From contig MGSS01000005.1 of assembly GCA_001798595.1 (NCBI GenBank), positions 1 through 45,413 of the forward strand: a stretch of DNA of 45,413 nt, read 5' to 3'. The DNA is from Deltaproteobacteria bacterium RIFCSPLOWO2_12_FULL_60_19. Its GTDB lineage: Bacteria > Desulfobacterota > Binatia > UBA9968. The translations under genes were made by a program, and so were the position numbers. The notes beneath the pieces are model-generated. The model did no database searches and was not told where the DNA came from. It saw nothing but the letters and a program-made list of their open reading frames with translations. How positions within the stretch are numbered: the stretch's first letter is position 1; every line of letters starts with the position of its first letter. Positions 7,298-15,344 of this stretch are shown piece after piece.

Positions 7298-8222
7298 GCG
7301 CCGAACTCCCTCGCTGTTGCAGCAAAATCTCCGCCGCGCCCATGTCCAGTAAACGGATCGCCAGTTGCTCGCCCAACCGCTCTCCCGCCGCCGCGTCGCC
7401 CGCGATCTCGTCGCGCAGCAGTTTTCCGCCGTCGGGATCGGCGACGACTCCCGTAAGACGCACCCTGCCTCCGTCGAACTGCGCCCGCGCCCCGACCGGC
7501 ACCAGACAGCCGCCGCCGAGCCGGCGCAAAAAAGCCCTCTCCGCCGCGACTTCATGCGCCGCAACCGGATCGTGAAGGAACGCCAGCTCGCCGATTGCAC
7601 CGTCGCCCGCGCGCGTCTCCAAGGCCAGCGCCCCCTGCCCGACGGCGCCGAGACAGATCTCCGGCGCGAGATATTCGTCGATGCGGCTTTCCTGGCCGAT
7701 GCGTTTCAACCCGGCCACCGCCATCACCAGCGCGTTGACCTCGCCCTGGTCCAATTTTTTGAGCCGCGTATCGACGTTGCCGCGGATCGGGCGCACGGCA
7801 AGATCGGGCCGATAGTGCAGAATCTGCGCGCGCCGGCGCAGGCTGCCGGTACCGATGACGGATCCGGAGGGCAGACTGCCGAGAGATCGGCCGTCGGCGC
7901 TGACCAGCGCGTCGCGCGCGTCTTCGCGCTCCGGCACCGCGGCGATGACCAGACCGGCAGCGAGCTCCGTCGGGAGGTCTTTCATCGAGTGAACGGCGAT
8001 GTCGATTTCTTTCTCGATCAGCGCGTCCTCGATCTCTTTGACGAACACGCCCTTCCCCCCGATCGCCGCCAGCGAGGCATCGAGAAAGCGGTCGCCGCTC
8101 GTTTTGATCGTAACGATCTCCACCCGCCGGCCGGGATAACGCTCCTCCAGCCGCCGCTTCACCCAATTCGCCTGCGCCAGCGCCAAGGCGCTGCCGCGAC
8201 TGCCGATACGAATAACGTTCAT
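7284..8222 (-). CDS. hemC: Hydroxymethylbilane synthase (porphobilinogen deaminase)
   Basis: This 312-residue enzyme polymerises four porphobilinogens into hydroxymethylbilane on a covalently bound dipyrromethane cofactor. The cofactor cysteine is Cys239 in LRRLGGGCLVPVGA. The N-terminal IRIGSRGSALALAQANWV, the loop HSMKDLPTEL and TGSLRRRAQ with its substrate-binding arginines are all present. It overlaps hemD by 14 bp and follows hemA after a 97-bp gap filled with an AT-rich inverted repeat. Confidence 0.97.
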   Translation of the reverse strand: MNVIRIGSRGSALALAQANWVKRRLEERYPGRRVEIVTIKTSGDRFLDASLAAIGGKGVFVKEIEDALIEKEIDIAVHSMKDLPTELAAGLVIAAVPEREDARDALVSADGRSLGSLPSGSVIGTGSLRRRAQILHYRPDLAVRPIRGNVDTRLKKLDQGEVNALVMAVAGLKRIGQESRIDEYLAPEICLGAVGQGALALETRAGDGAIGELAFLHDPVAAHEVAAERAFLRRLGGGCLVPVGARAQFDGGRVRLTGVVADPDGGKLLRDEIAGDAAAGERLGEQLAIRLLDMGAAEILLQQRGSSAHGAS

Positions 8223-8236
8223 GTCTTAGCCATCAA

Positions 8237-8318
8237 TGCAAAATGCAAAGCGCAAATTGAAAAATGCAAAATGAAGGAGAGATCCGAGCAATTTTGCAAT
8301 TTGCATTTTGCAATTTGA
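8237..8318. repeat. AT-rich low-complexity inverted repeat (GCAAAATGCAAA type)
   Basis: The hemA-hemC gap holds several near-copies of TGCAAAATGCAAA in one orientation (8237-8274) facing the complementary TTTGCATTTTGCAATTTG series (8289-8318). Together they make a long imperfect hairpin. Similar sequence recurs around 30041-30184. Composition is far from the GC-rich coding background. It looks like an extragenic repeat rather than a regulatory site for one gene. Confidence 0.65.
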
Positions 8319-8319
8319 A

Positions 8320-9603
8320 CTACTTGTTTTCAAGGCCAAACAGCTTCCTGAGCGCCTCGACGTAGATCGCTTCGTCTTCGTCGTCCGGCGGCCGCTTCAG
8401 CCGCGAGATCGGCGCGTGCAAAATCTTGTTGATTATCGCCGCCGTCATATCTTCGATCGCCTGCTTTTCTTTCTCCGAGAGCTCCTTGAGGCTGCTGCGA
8501 AGAGATTTTTCCAACTCCGCCTGCCGGATCTCCTCCAGCCTTTGGCGCAACGCGACGATGGTCGGCACATGGTCCAGCGAGCCAACCCAGCGCAGGAAGC
8601 CGCCCACTTCCTCGTCGACGATCTCCTCCGCCTTGCGCACTTCGCCGGCGCGCCCCTGGAGATTCTCTTTGGCCACCGCTTCGAGATCGTCGATGTTATA
8701 GAGATAGACGTTGTCGATCTCGTTGATCCGCGGATCGAAATTCTGCCGGTCGCCGATGTCGATAAAAAACATCGCCCGCTGTTTTCTCTGCTTCAGCGTC
8801 TCCTCCACCGTCTCCGGCCTGAGCAGGAATTCCGGCGCGCTCGCGCAGCCGATCACCAGGTCCGCCAGCTTGAGGTACCGGGGGAATTCCTCGAAGCGGA
8901 TGGGGTTGCCGCGAAACTCGGCCGCCGCCTCGACCGCGCGCTCGAAAGTGCGGTTTGTGACCATGAGGCTGCTGACGCCGTTGCGTTGGAGGTGTCGCGC
9001 CACGAGCTGGCCCATCTTACCCGCTCCGATGAGCATCACCGTCTTGTTTTCCAGGCGATCGAAGATCCGCTTCGCCAACTCCACCGCCACCGAGCTGACC
9101 GACACCGCGCGGCTCGCGATCCCCGTCTCGGTCCTGACCCGCTTGGCGACGGAAAAGGCGCGATGGAAGAAACGATGGAGCACCGCCCCGACGGAACCCG
9201 CCTCCTGCGCGATGAGATAATAGTCCTTGAGCTGGCCGAGAATCTGCGGCTCCCCCACCACCATCGAGTCGAGGCTGGCGGCGACGCGAAACAGGTGACG
9301 GATGGCTTGATCGCCGGCGTAGGCATAGAGATGCTCGTCCAAATTGCCGCCGCCGGCCGACGCCGATTCCTGCTCGACGAGAAACCTCTTGATCTCCCGG
9401 AACGCGGCCTGCTCGTCGGAGGCCGCCGCGACCACCTCGACGCGGTTGCAGGTCGAAAGGATCACCCCTTCGTCGACCGACGCTAAAGAACGGAGCCGCT
9501 CAAGGGCGTGTTTCAGGAACGCCTTCTCAAAAGCGACCCGCTCGCGCACCTCCACCGGCGCCGTGCGGTGATTGAGGCCGACAATCACGATCGCTTTGTC
9601 CAC
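8320..9603 (-). CDS. hemA: Glutamyl-tRNA reductase
   Basis: This 427-residue NADPH enzyme reduces glutamyl-tRNA(Glu) to glutamate-1-semialdehyde, the first committed step of the C5 haem route. The catalytic cysteine is Cys52 in ILSTCNRVEV. The start VGLNHRTAPVEVRER, the block VGEPQILGQLKDYY and the Rossmann motif VMLIGAGKMGQLVARHL are present, followed by the helical dimerisation tail. Its start lies 3 bp after the stop of the cytochrome assembly gene, so the two are coupled. The pathway position implies a C5 organism; no hemL is in the window. Confidence 0.97.
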   Translation of the reverse strand: MDKAIVIVGLNHRTAPVEVRERVAFEKAFLKHALERLRSLASVDEGVILSTCNRVEVVAAASDEQAAFREIKRFLVEQESASAGGGNLDEHLYAYAGDQAIRHLFRVAASLDSMVVGEPQILGQLKDYYLIAQEAGSVGAVLHRFFHRAFSVAKRVRTETGIASRAVSVSSVAVELAKRIFDRLENKTVMLIGAGKMGQLVARHLQRNGVSSLMVTNRTFERAVEAAAEFRGNPIRFEEFPRYLKLADLVIGCASAPEFLLRPETVEETLKQRKQRAMFFIDIGDRQNFDPRINEIDNVYLYNIDDLEAVAKENLQGRAGEVRKAEEIVDEEVGGFLRWVGSLDHVPTIVALRQRLEEIRQAELEKSLRSSLKELSEKEKQAIEDMTAAIINKILHAPISRLKRPPDDEDEAIYVEALRKLFGLENK

Positions 9604-9606
9604 GAT

Positions 9607-10428
9607 CTACTCGAAGCTCCCCGCATGGCGGCTGGGAAAAAGCGAGCTTCCCCAGAGAAAATAGCCGAGCACGACGATGAAGCCGACGATGGTTAAAAAC
9701 GCCGCCTTCCGCCCTCTCCAGCCGGCGGCGACTCGTCCTTGAAGGAGCGAGCCGTAGAGCAGCCAGGTGATCGCCGAGGAGATCTGGCGCGGGTCCCAGG
9801 ACCAATAATCCCCCCAGTGGGCGCGCGCCAAAAAGCTGCCGGCAAGAATGCCAAGGGTCATCAAAGGAAATCCCCAAACCAGAAAGACGTAATTGAGCCG
9901 GTCGAGCGTCTCGAGCGAGGGAAGTCCTTTGTAAAGCGCGGTCGTCCGCTTGCTTTTCAGTCGATACTCCTGGATGAGGTACATGAGGCTCACGGCAAAG
10001 GCCAAAGTGAAAACAGCGTTTCCCAACATGGCGAGCGTGACGTGGAGCGGAACCCAATAGGTCTTGAGCGCCGGCGGAAGCTCTCCGCCGCCGGGGCCGA
10101 AGGCCACCGCGGCAAGCGACATGAGAAAGGCCAGGGGAGCGATAACGCACCCCAACACCGCCAGCCGGTACTTGAGTTGAGCCAACAGGTAAACCCCGAC
10201 CATCGCCCAGGAGAATAAAGAGAGCGCCTCGCGGAACTCCGTCACGGGAGGATAGCCGAGATGAAAAAAATGGAAGCCCAGCGCCGCGCCGTGCAGTAGA
10301 AAGCCGGCCAGCAGGACGACCGGCGATACGCGCGCGAGGAGATCTCGCGGCAACGCGGCATAGACGATAAACGCGCCGGCGCCAACCAGATATAAAATCG
10401 CCGCGCCTTTCAGCAACAAAACATCCAT
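9607..10428 (-). CDS. HemX/CcsA-like cytochrome c assembly membrane protein
   Basis: This 273-residue protein has about eight hydrophobic segments and the tryptophan-rich signature HWGDYWSWDPRQISSAITWLLYG near residues 215-238, the haem-handling loop shared by CcsA, CcmC and HemX proteins. Histidines that could ligate haem lie on both sides (for example HVTLAML and the HAAALGFHFFHLGY region). In many bacteria hemX precedes hemA and adjusts GluTR level or handles haem for cytochrome c synthesis. Here it heads the hem block. CcsA usually works with a Ccs1/ResB partner, which is not in the window. Confidence 0.87.
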   Translation of the reverse strand: MDVLLLKGAAILYLVGAGAFIVYAALPRDLLARVSPVVLLAGFLLHGAALGFHFFHLGYPPVTEFREALSLFSWAMVGVYLLAQLKYRLAVLGCVIAPLAFLMSLAAVAFGPGGGELPPALKTYWVPLHVTLAMLGNAVFTLAFAVSLMYLIQEYRLKSKRTTALYKGLPSLETLDRLNYVFLVWGFPLMTLGILAGSFLARAHWGDYWSWDPRQISSAITWLLYGSLLQGRVAAGWRGRKAAFLTIVGFIVVLGYFLWGSSLFPSRHAGSFE

Positions 10429-10538
10429 GCAGAGTCACCCTTGGATTCGGAGATCGGACCCGACGGTTAAGCCAGGGTATTATAGCGTAAACCCGGGACT
10501 GCTCAAATGCCAGCGCGTAAGCGGGGTCTGAGGAGAAA

Positions 10539-11771
10539 TCAAGCCTTCTTGGGGATTCTGAGCTGCTGGCCGATGGCGAGGCGATGGCCGTTATTTAGCC
10601 TGTTTGCGGTCTGGATCGCCGTTACCGTGACGCGATAGTTTTTGGCGATGTCCCAAAGCGTATCCCCCGAAACGACCCGGTGGAAAATCCACGAGAGCGC
10701 GCTCGCCGCGGGAGCGGCCGGCTTGGCCTTGGCGACGGCCACCGGCTGAGCCGGCTTTTGATATGCGGCCGCCAGTGCTTCGATCTTCTCACCCGGCGCT
10801 TTAACCCGGTACCCGGCCGGAATGTCCCTGACCTTGGCCGTCAGAGCGGGATTCCAGGCGAGGAATTCCGCGTGAGAAAGGCCCGCGCGCTTGAGCAGGG
10901 TCGAGATCGTAGTGGCGCGCTCAACCGTGAACTCTTCGAGCGGCAGAGGCGGATGGAAGTCGAGGCCGGGAAAGTGCTCCTCGCTCTTTTTTGCGATCTC
11001 GACTGCGGCCAAAAACTCGGCATAAAAATTTTTCGAGGCGAAACCGAACGTGGGGCTGTCATAGTTCTTGACGATAACCGCCAGATCGGTGGAGCCTGCG
11101 GCGGCGCTGGCGCGCAGCATGCCTTCCCGCCCGTGGTTATACGCCGTAATCGCCAGCGGCCAGCTCCCTAAGACCTCGTAGTTCTGCTTGAGAAGCTTGG
11201 CGGCGGCCCGGGTCGATTCCAACGGATCGCGCCGCTCGTCCACCAGGGGACCCACGCGCATGAACTTCTTGCCCGTGGCTGGCATGAATTGCCACATCCC
11301 CAGCGCGCCGACCCGCGAGCGGGCGGTGATATCGAAGGACGATTCCACGAGCGGTAGATAGGTCAGATCGACGGGGACATCTTCTTCGCGGAAGATTTTC
11401 TGCATCTGATCGAGATAGCGCCGCGACAGCACAAGCCCGGAGACGAAACGCTCCTTCACGCCGCGCTGCGCCCTGATCCTGAGCCGCCCCGCCTCGACGC
11501 CCTGCGCCGCGGCGATACCCGGCGTTTCCTGCTTGATCAGCCGGCCCAAGTCCTCACGCTCCGATGCCTGCGCCACTTTGTGAATTTTGAGGGGGTCCTG
11601 CGGGTCGTGAAAAATGACCTCGTTGGCGCCGTAACGGGTGAAGACGAGCTTCCAAAATTCAACCGCGTTCTCAAGGCCGGGGAGCACGGGGAACGGGTTT
11701 TCCTGCTCTGCGGCCGAGACGGGACTCAGGCCGGCCAAGAGGCAGAAGAAAACGAAGGACGGAAAAATCAA
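10539..11771 (-). CDS. MltD-like membrane-bound lytic murein transglycosylase with LysM domain
   Basis: The protein has a signal peptide (IFPSFVFFCLLAGLSPVSA) and an SLT domain with catalytic glutamate in LPLVESSFDITARSRVGALGMWQFMPATG. A C-terminal LysM domain binds peptidoglycan (HRVVSGDTLWDIAKNYRVTVTAI and onward). It cleaves glycan strands of murein, producing anhydro ends. Start choice is uncertain: an ATG at 11921 is in frame, but the extra 50 codons would run through three strong hairpins and lack signal-peptide character. I prefer the TTG at 11771, just before the signal peptide, although its ribosome site is weak. The gene is divergent from the peptide-transport operon. Confidence 0.88.
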   Translation of the reverse strand: MIFPSFVFFCLLAGLSPVSAAEQENPFPVLPGLENAVEFWKLVFTRYGANEVIFHDPQDPLKIHKVAQASEREDLGRLIKQETPGIAAAQGVEAGRLRIRAQRGVKERFVSGLVLSRRYLDQMQKIFREEDVPVDLTYLPLVESSFDITARSRVGALGMWQFMPATGKKFMRVGPLVDERRDPLESTRAAAKLLKQNYEVLGSWPLAITAYNHGREGMLRASAAAGSTDLAVIVKNYDSPTFGFASKNFYAEFLAAVEIAKKSEEHFPGLDFHPPLPLEEFTVERATTISTLLKRAGLSHAEFLAWNPALTAKVRDIPAGYRVKAPGEKIEALAAAYQKPAQPVAVAKAKPAAPAASALSWIFHRVVSGDTLWDIAKNYRVTVTAIQTANRLNNGHRLAIGQQLRIPKKA

Positions 11772-11777
11772 TTTGTA

Positions 11778-11878
11778 TCGAACACGGGGTTTGAATCCCC
11801 GTGTTCGACCAAAGGGGAGAGCTGCCGCTTCTCCCCTTTGGAAACCCCATCGGTTTTGTGCCCGCCTCAAGAGGCGGG
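11778..11878. repeat. Three consecutive strong hairpins, the first shaped like a tRNA acceptor/T-arm minihelix
   Basis: Hairpin 1: 11778-11789 pairs perfectly (12 bp) with 11797-11808 around loop TTTGAAT, and CCA follows at 11809-11811. Hairpin 2: 11809-11820 pairs perfectly (12 bp) with 11830-11841 around a 9-nt loop. Hairpin 3: CCCGCCTC (11861-11868) and GAGGCGGG (11871-11878). They lie between the transglycosylase and the peptide-binding protein genes. They could be a leader structure, transcription insulators or REP-like elements. Confidence 0.75.
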
Positions 11879-11929
11879 GTTTACATTGAATCAAAGTTCG
11901 TTGTGTCGTTGATCGATGCATAAGTCAAA

Positions 11930-13540
11930 ATGGAATTGACGCATTCTAGCAAAAGAGCTATTTCTTTGTCAAAGCCTCGCCCTAAAGTGAAGCTCGATAA
12001 AATACCGATCTTTGCCGCCGCCCTGGCGGCGCTTCTCCCAGGCTGCCGCCCCGCTCCGAGAGTCGAGCGGCCTCCCGGCATGTTGGTCATCGCGTTAGAG
12101 AGCGGTCCGACGCGGCTCGATCCGCGCTACGCGACCGACGCAACCTCGGCGCGGATCAGCGCATTGATCTTCAACTCCCTCGCCCGGCCGGACGAGAACC
12201 TGCGCTTGCAACCGGAGCTGGCGCAAACCTGGCAGGCCCTGGACGACCGGACCTACATCGTCCGCGTAAAGCAGGGCGCGGCGTTCCACGATGGCCGGCC
12301 GCTGACCGCGGCGGATGTAAAATACACCTATGACTCCGTGCTTAAACCCGACTCCCGCTCGCCGAAGCGGGGCGCGCTCAGATTCCTCGAAGCCGTGGAT
12401 TGGCTCGGGCCTTACGAGCTGCGCTTTCGCCTGTCGGGCCCGTTCGCTCCGTTTCTGGAAAGTCTCACCTTAGGGATCGTGCCTGAGGGAGCGCGGTCCG
12501 ACGACGCCTCAGGCGAACAGCGGTTGATCGGCTCCGGCCCCTTCTCGCTGGCTGAGTATTTGCCCGGTGAAAAGGTGGTCCTCAAATCCAATCCCGCCTA
12601 CTGGGAAGGGCCGTCGCGGCTCGCCGGCGTGACCTTCAAAGTCATTCCCGATGCCGTGGTCCGCGCGCTCGAGTTCAAGAAAGGCACGATCGACCTGATT
12701 CAGAACGACCTTGAGCCCGACATGGTCCCGTGGCTCCGCAGCCATACCGACGCCGCCATCGAGATCCGGGAAGGAGACATCTTCCAGTACGTCGGTATCA
12801 ACCTCGAACACCCCATCCTCAAGCGACGCGAGGTTCGCGAGGCCCTGGCTTATGCGATCGACCGCGGGGCGATCATCCGCCACCTGCTGAAAGGGCTGGC
12901 GATTCCGGCGACGGGCCTACTCGCGCCAGGCCACTGGGCTTACGAAGGGTCCGTGCCGCAACGCGCCTATCGCCCCGACGAGGCGAAAAGGTTGCTCGAC
13001 CGGGCCGGCTTCGCCGATCCCGACGGCGAGGGTCCTCTACCCCGCTTCAAACTGTCGTATAAGACGACGAACATCGATCTGAGAAAGCGAATCGCCGAGG
13101 CGCTGAAAGAGCAGCTCTCGCGCGTGGGAATAGACCTGGAGGTCCGCACTTACGAATGGGGGACTTTTTACGGCGACGTGAAGCAGGGGAATTTTCAGCT
13201 TTACTCTCTCGAATGGGTCGGCGTCGTGGACCCCGATATCTATTACAACCTCTTTCATTCGAGCAGCATTCCGCCTAACGGCAACAACCGCGGCCGCTAT
13301 CGCAATACTGAAATCGATAAGCTGCTGGAACAAGCCAGGCGAAATTCCGCGCTCGATGAGCGCAAGCGGCTGTACGGCAAAATCCAGCAGCTCCTTGCAA
13401 CCGACCTCCCCTATATCCCGATGTGGTGGAAAAAAAACGTCGTCGTGAGGAAGCCGGAGGTGCGGGGCTTCGCGCTCTATCCCGACGGCGATTTCGGCTC
13501 CCTCAAGCAGGTTTTCCTCGCCGACCGGCCGACTCCATGA
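11930..13540 (+). CDS. Peptide/nickel-type ABC solute-binding lipoprotein (SBP_bac_5)
   Basis: A family 5 extracellular solute-binding protein of up to 536 residues. A hydrophobic stretch ends at lipobox ALLPGC, so the mature protein is lipid-anchored. The family block SGPTRLDPRYATDATSARI, then QPELAQTWQALDDRTYIVRVKQGAAFHDGRPLTAADV, is clear. Family members bind oligopeptides, nickel chelates or similar ligands and feed a DppBC-type permease, encoded directly downstream (ATGA overlap). The first 19 codons look unlike a signal peptide, so GTG at 11987 (KLDKIPIFAAALAALLPGC) may be the real start. No ATPase genes follow, so the DppDF components must be elsewhere. Confidence 0.92.
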   Translation: MELTHSSKRAISLSKPRPKVKLDKIPIFAAALAALLPGCRPAPRVERPPGMLVIALESGPTRLDPRYATDATSARISALIFNSLARPDENLRLQPELAQTWQALDDRTYIVRVKQGAAFHDGRPLTAADVKYTYDSVLKPDSRSPKRGALRFLEAVDWLGPYELRFRLSGPFAPFLESLTLGIVPEGARSDDASGEQRLIGSGPFSLAEYLPGEKVVLKSNPAYWEGPSRLAGVTFKVIPDAVVRALEFKKGTIDLIQNDLEPDMVPWLRSHTDAAIEIREGDIFQYVGINLEHPILKRREVREALAYAIDRGAIIRHLLKGLAIPATGLLAPGHWAYEGSVPQRAYRPDEAKRLLDRAGFADPDGEGPLPRFKLSYKTTNIDLRKRIAEALKEQLSRVGIDLEVRTYEWGTFYGDVKQGNFQLYSLEWVGVVDPDIYYNLFHSSSIPPNGNNRGRYRNTEIDKLLEQARRNSALDERKRLYGKIQQLLATDLPYIPMWWKKNVVVRKPEVRGFALYPDGDFGSLKQVFLADRPTP

Positions 13541-14460
13541 GACGATTCTTCCTCCACCGCCTGCTGCTGTTTCTGCCCACGCTGCTTGGCGCGGTGACGC
13601 TCGTCTTCGCTTTGATCCACGTGGTTCCCGGCGACCCGGTGGAGGCGATGCTCGGCGAGACCGCGAGCAACGCCGACAAGGAGACGCTTCGCCGCGAGCT
13701 TGGACTGGACCAGCCCCTCTCGCGGCAATACCTTCATTTTCTGGCCGGCCTCGCACAGGGAGATCTGGGACGCTCGCTTTACCGGCAGAGCGCCGTGATG
13801 GAATTGATCTCAAAGCGGCTGCCCGCGACGCTGGAGCTGTCGCTCGCCGCGTTGGGAGTCGCGATCGCGCTGGCTTTTGTCCTGGGAATCGCGGCGGCGG
13901 CGCGGCGCGATTCGTGGGTGGATCGGCTCTCGCTGCTTTTCTCCATGTTGGGACTTGCCATGCCGAACTTCTGGCTCGGGCCGCTCTTGATGATCGTCTT
14001 CTCGATCGAGTTGGGCTGGCTGCCGGTTTCCGGAAGGGGCGGCCCGGCGCACCTTGTTCTCCCCGCGCTGACTCTTGGGATGGCGATGGCCGCGATTCTC
14101 ACCCGTATGGTGCGCTCGGGGCTGCTCGAAACCATCCACGAGGACTACATCCGCACCGCGCGCGCCAAAGGACTCAGCGAACGCAGTGTCTGGCTGAAGC
14201 ACGCGCTGCGCAATTCTCTCCTCTCCGTGATCACGGTGATCGGATTACAGTTTGGCTCGCTGCTCGCCGGCTCGATCATCACCGAGTCGATCTTCAGTTG
14301 GCCGGGGCTCGGCCGGTTGACGATCGAGGCGATCCAAACCCGCGACTACCCGTTGGTTCAGGGATGCGTTCTGGCGATCGCCGTCTCTTACCTGCTCGTC
14401 AACCTCATGACCGATTTTCTCTATCGCCTTGTCGATCCGAGAATCAGGTATGAACGGTAA
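13537..14460 (+). CDS. DppB-type ABC transporter permease
   Basis: This 307-residue inner-membrane protein begins MRRFFLHRLLLFLPTLLGAVTLVFALIHVVPGDP, the classic N-terminus of peptide-importer subunit B. About six transmembrane helices follow. The EAA loop DYIRTARAKGLSERSVWLKHALRNSLL contacts the ATPases. The ATG overlaps the stop of the solute-binding protein gene (ATGA), showing translational coupling. With the next gene it forms the membrane channel. Confidence 0.95.
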   Translation: MRRFFLHRLLLFLPTLLGAVTLVFALIHVVPGDPVEAMLGETASNADKETLRRELGLDQPLSRQYLHFLAGLAQGDLGRSLYRQSAVMELISKRLPATLELSLAALGVAIALAFVLGIAAAARRDSWVDRLSLLFSMLGLAMPNFWLGPLLMIVFSIELGWLPVSGRGGPAHLVLPALTLGMAMAAILTRMVRSGLLETIHEDYIRTARAKGLSERSVWLKHALRNSLLSVITVIGLQFGSLLAGSIITESIFSWPGLGRLTIEAIQTRDYPLVQGCVLAIAVSYLLVNLMTDFLYRLVDPRIRYER

Positions 14461-15259
14461 AGTTTTCCTGTTTGCCGGTGTCGCAATTCTTCTCGTCCTG
14501 CTTGCTACGGCGGGACTCGCGCCGTGGATCGCGCCTTACGACCCTACGCAGCAGAATCTAGAGAACGATCTGGCAACCCCGTCGAGAGGCCATCCTTTGG
14601 GAACGGACAAGCTGGGGCGGGATATGCTGAGCCGCGTCGTTTACGGGAGCCGCATCTCGGTGCTGGTCGGGACGAGCACCGTGACGATCGCGGTTCTGAT
14701 CGGCCTGCTCGTCGGCTCTCTCTCCGGCTACTTCGGCGGCTGGGTGGATCACCTGTTGATGCGCCTGGTCGATATTCTCATGGCATTTCCCGGAATTCTT
14801 CTCGCCATCGCCTTCACCGCAGTGCTGGGCCCCGGCCTGGATCATGTTGTTCTCGCGCTCAGCCTCCTCGGCTGGACCGGTTACGCCCGGCTGGTGCGCG
14901 GCGAGATCATGGCGCTCAGGGAGAGAGACTTTGTCCACGCCGCCCAAGCTCTGGGGGGCTCGCCCGCGCGCGTCATCGCGCTCCACATGCTGCCGAATCT
15001 CCTGCCGCCGCTGGTGATTCAGGCGACTTTCGGCATGGCCGCGGCGATCATCGCCGAGGGCAGCTTGAGTTTTTTGGGACTCGGCGCGCAACCGCCCACG
15101 CCGTCGTGGGGCTCGATGCTCAATGAAGGGAGGCAATTTATCCTGGTCGCTCCGCACCTGACAGCGTTTCCCGGACTGGCGATCATGGTTGCGATTCTGG
15201 GCCTGAATCTCGTGGGAGACGGCTTGCGCGACCGGCTGGAAAAAAAAGGACAACGATGA
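14450..15259 (+). CDS. DppC-type ABC transporter permease
   Basis: This 269-residue partner of the DppB-type protein has the usual N-terminal helix, then APYDPTQQNLENDLATPSRGHPLGTDKLGRDMLSRVVYGSR, a hallmark of subunit C. The EAA loop RDFVHAAQALGGSPARVIALHMLPNLL and the segment SLSFLGLGAQPPTPSWGSML are present. Its ATG overlaps the end of the upstream permease gene by 11 bp. The operon appears to end here; an AT-rich inverted repeat follows. Confidence 0.95.
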   Translation: MNGKVFLFAGVAILLVLLATAGLAPWIAPYDPTQQNLENDLATPSRGHPLGTDKLGRDMLSRVVYGSRISVLVGTSTVTIAVLIGLLVGSLSGYFGGWVDHLLMRLVDILMAFPGILLAIAFTAVLGPGLDHVVLALSLLGWTGYARLVRGEIMALRERDFVHAAQALGGSPARVIALHMLPNLLPPLVIQATFGMAAAIIAEGSLSFLGLGAQPPTPSWGSMLNEGRQFILVAPHLTAFPGLAIMVAILGLNLVGDGLRDRLEKKGQR

Positions 15260-15290
15260 TAGAAACGAATGACCGAGGAATAAAGATTTA

Positions 15291-15344
15291 GGTTTTGGAT
15301 TGCCGCTCTTCAATCCAAAATCGAAAATCCAAAATCGAAAATGC
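15291..15344. repeat. AT-rich inverted repeat (AATCCAAAATCGAAAATC type)
   Basis: Direct near-copies of ATCCAAAATCGAAA fill 15311-15341 and face a short complementary GGTTTTGGATTG at 15291-15302. The same word family recurs as a longer inverted repeat at 38203-38274. It ends at the ATG of the glutathione S-transferase gene, so that gene has no ordinary ribosome site. Probably an extragenic repeat family of this genome. Confidence 0.6.

Noticed and set aside
11778-11811. A tRNA gene
   Set aside because: Only the acceptor/T-arm-like hairpin and CCA are present; there is no D-arm or anticodon arm between the strands.
11772-11921. N-terminal extension of the transglycosylase to ATG 11921
   Set aside because: The 50 extra codons read through three hairpins and precede, rather than include, a normal signal peptide.
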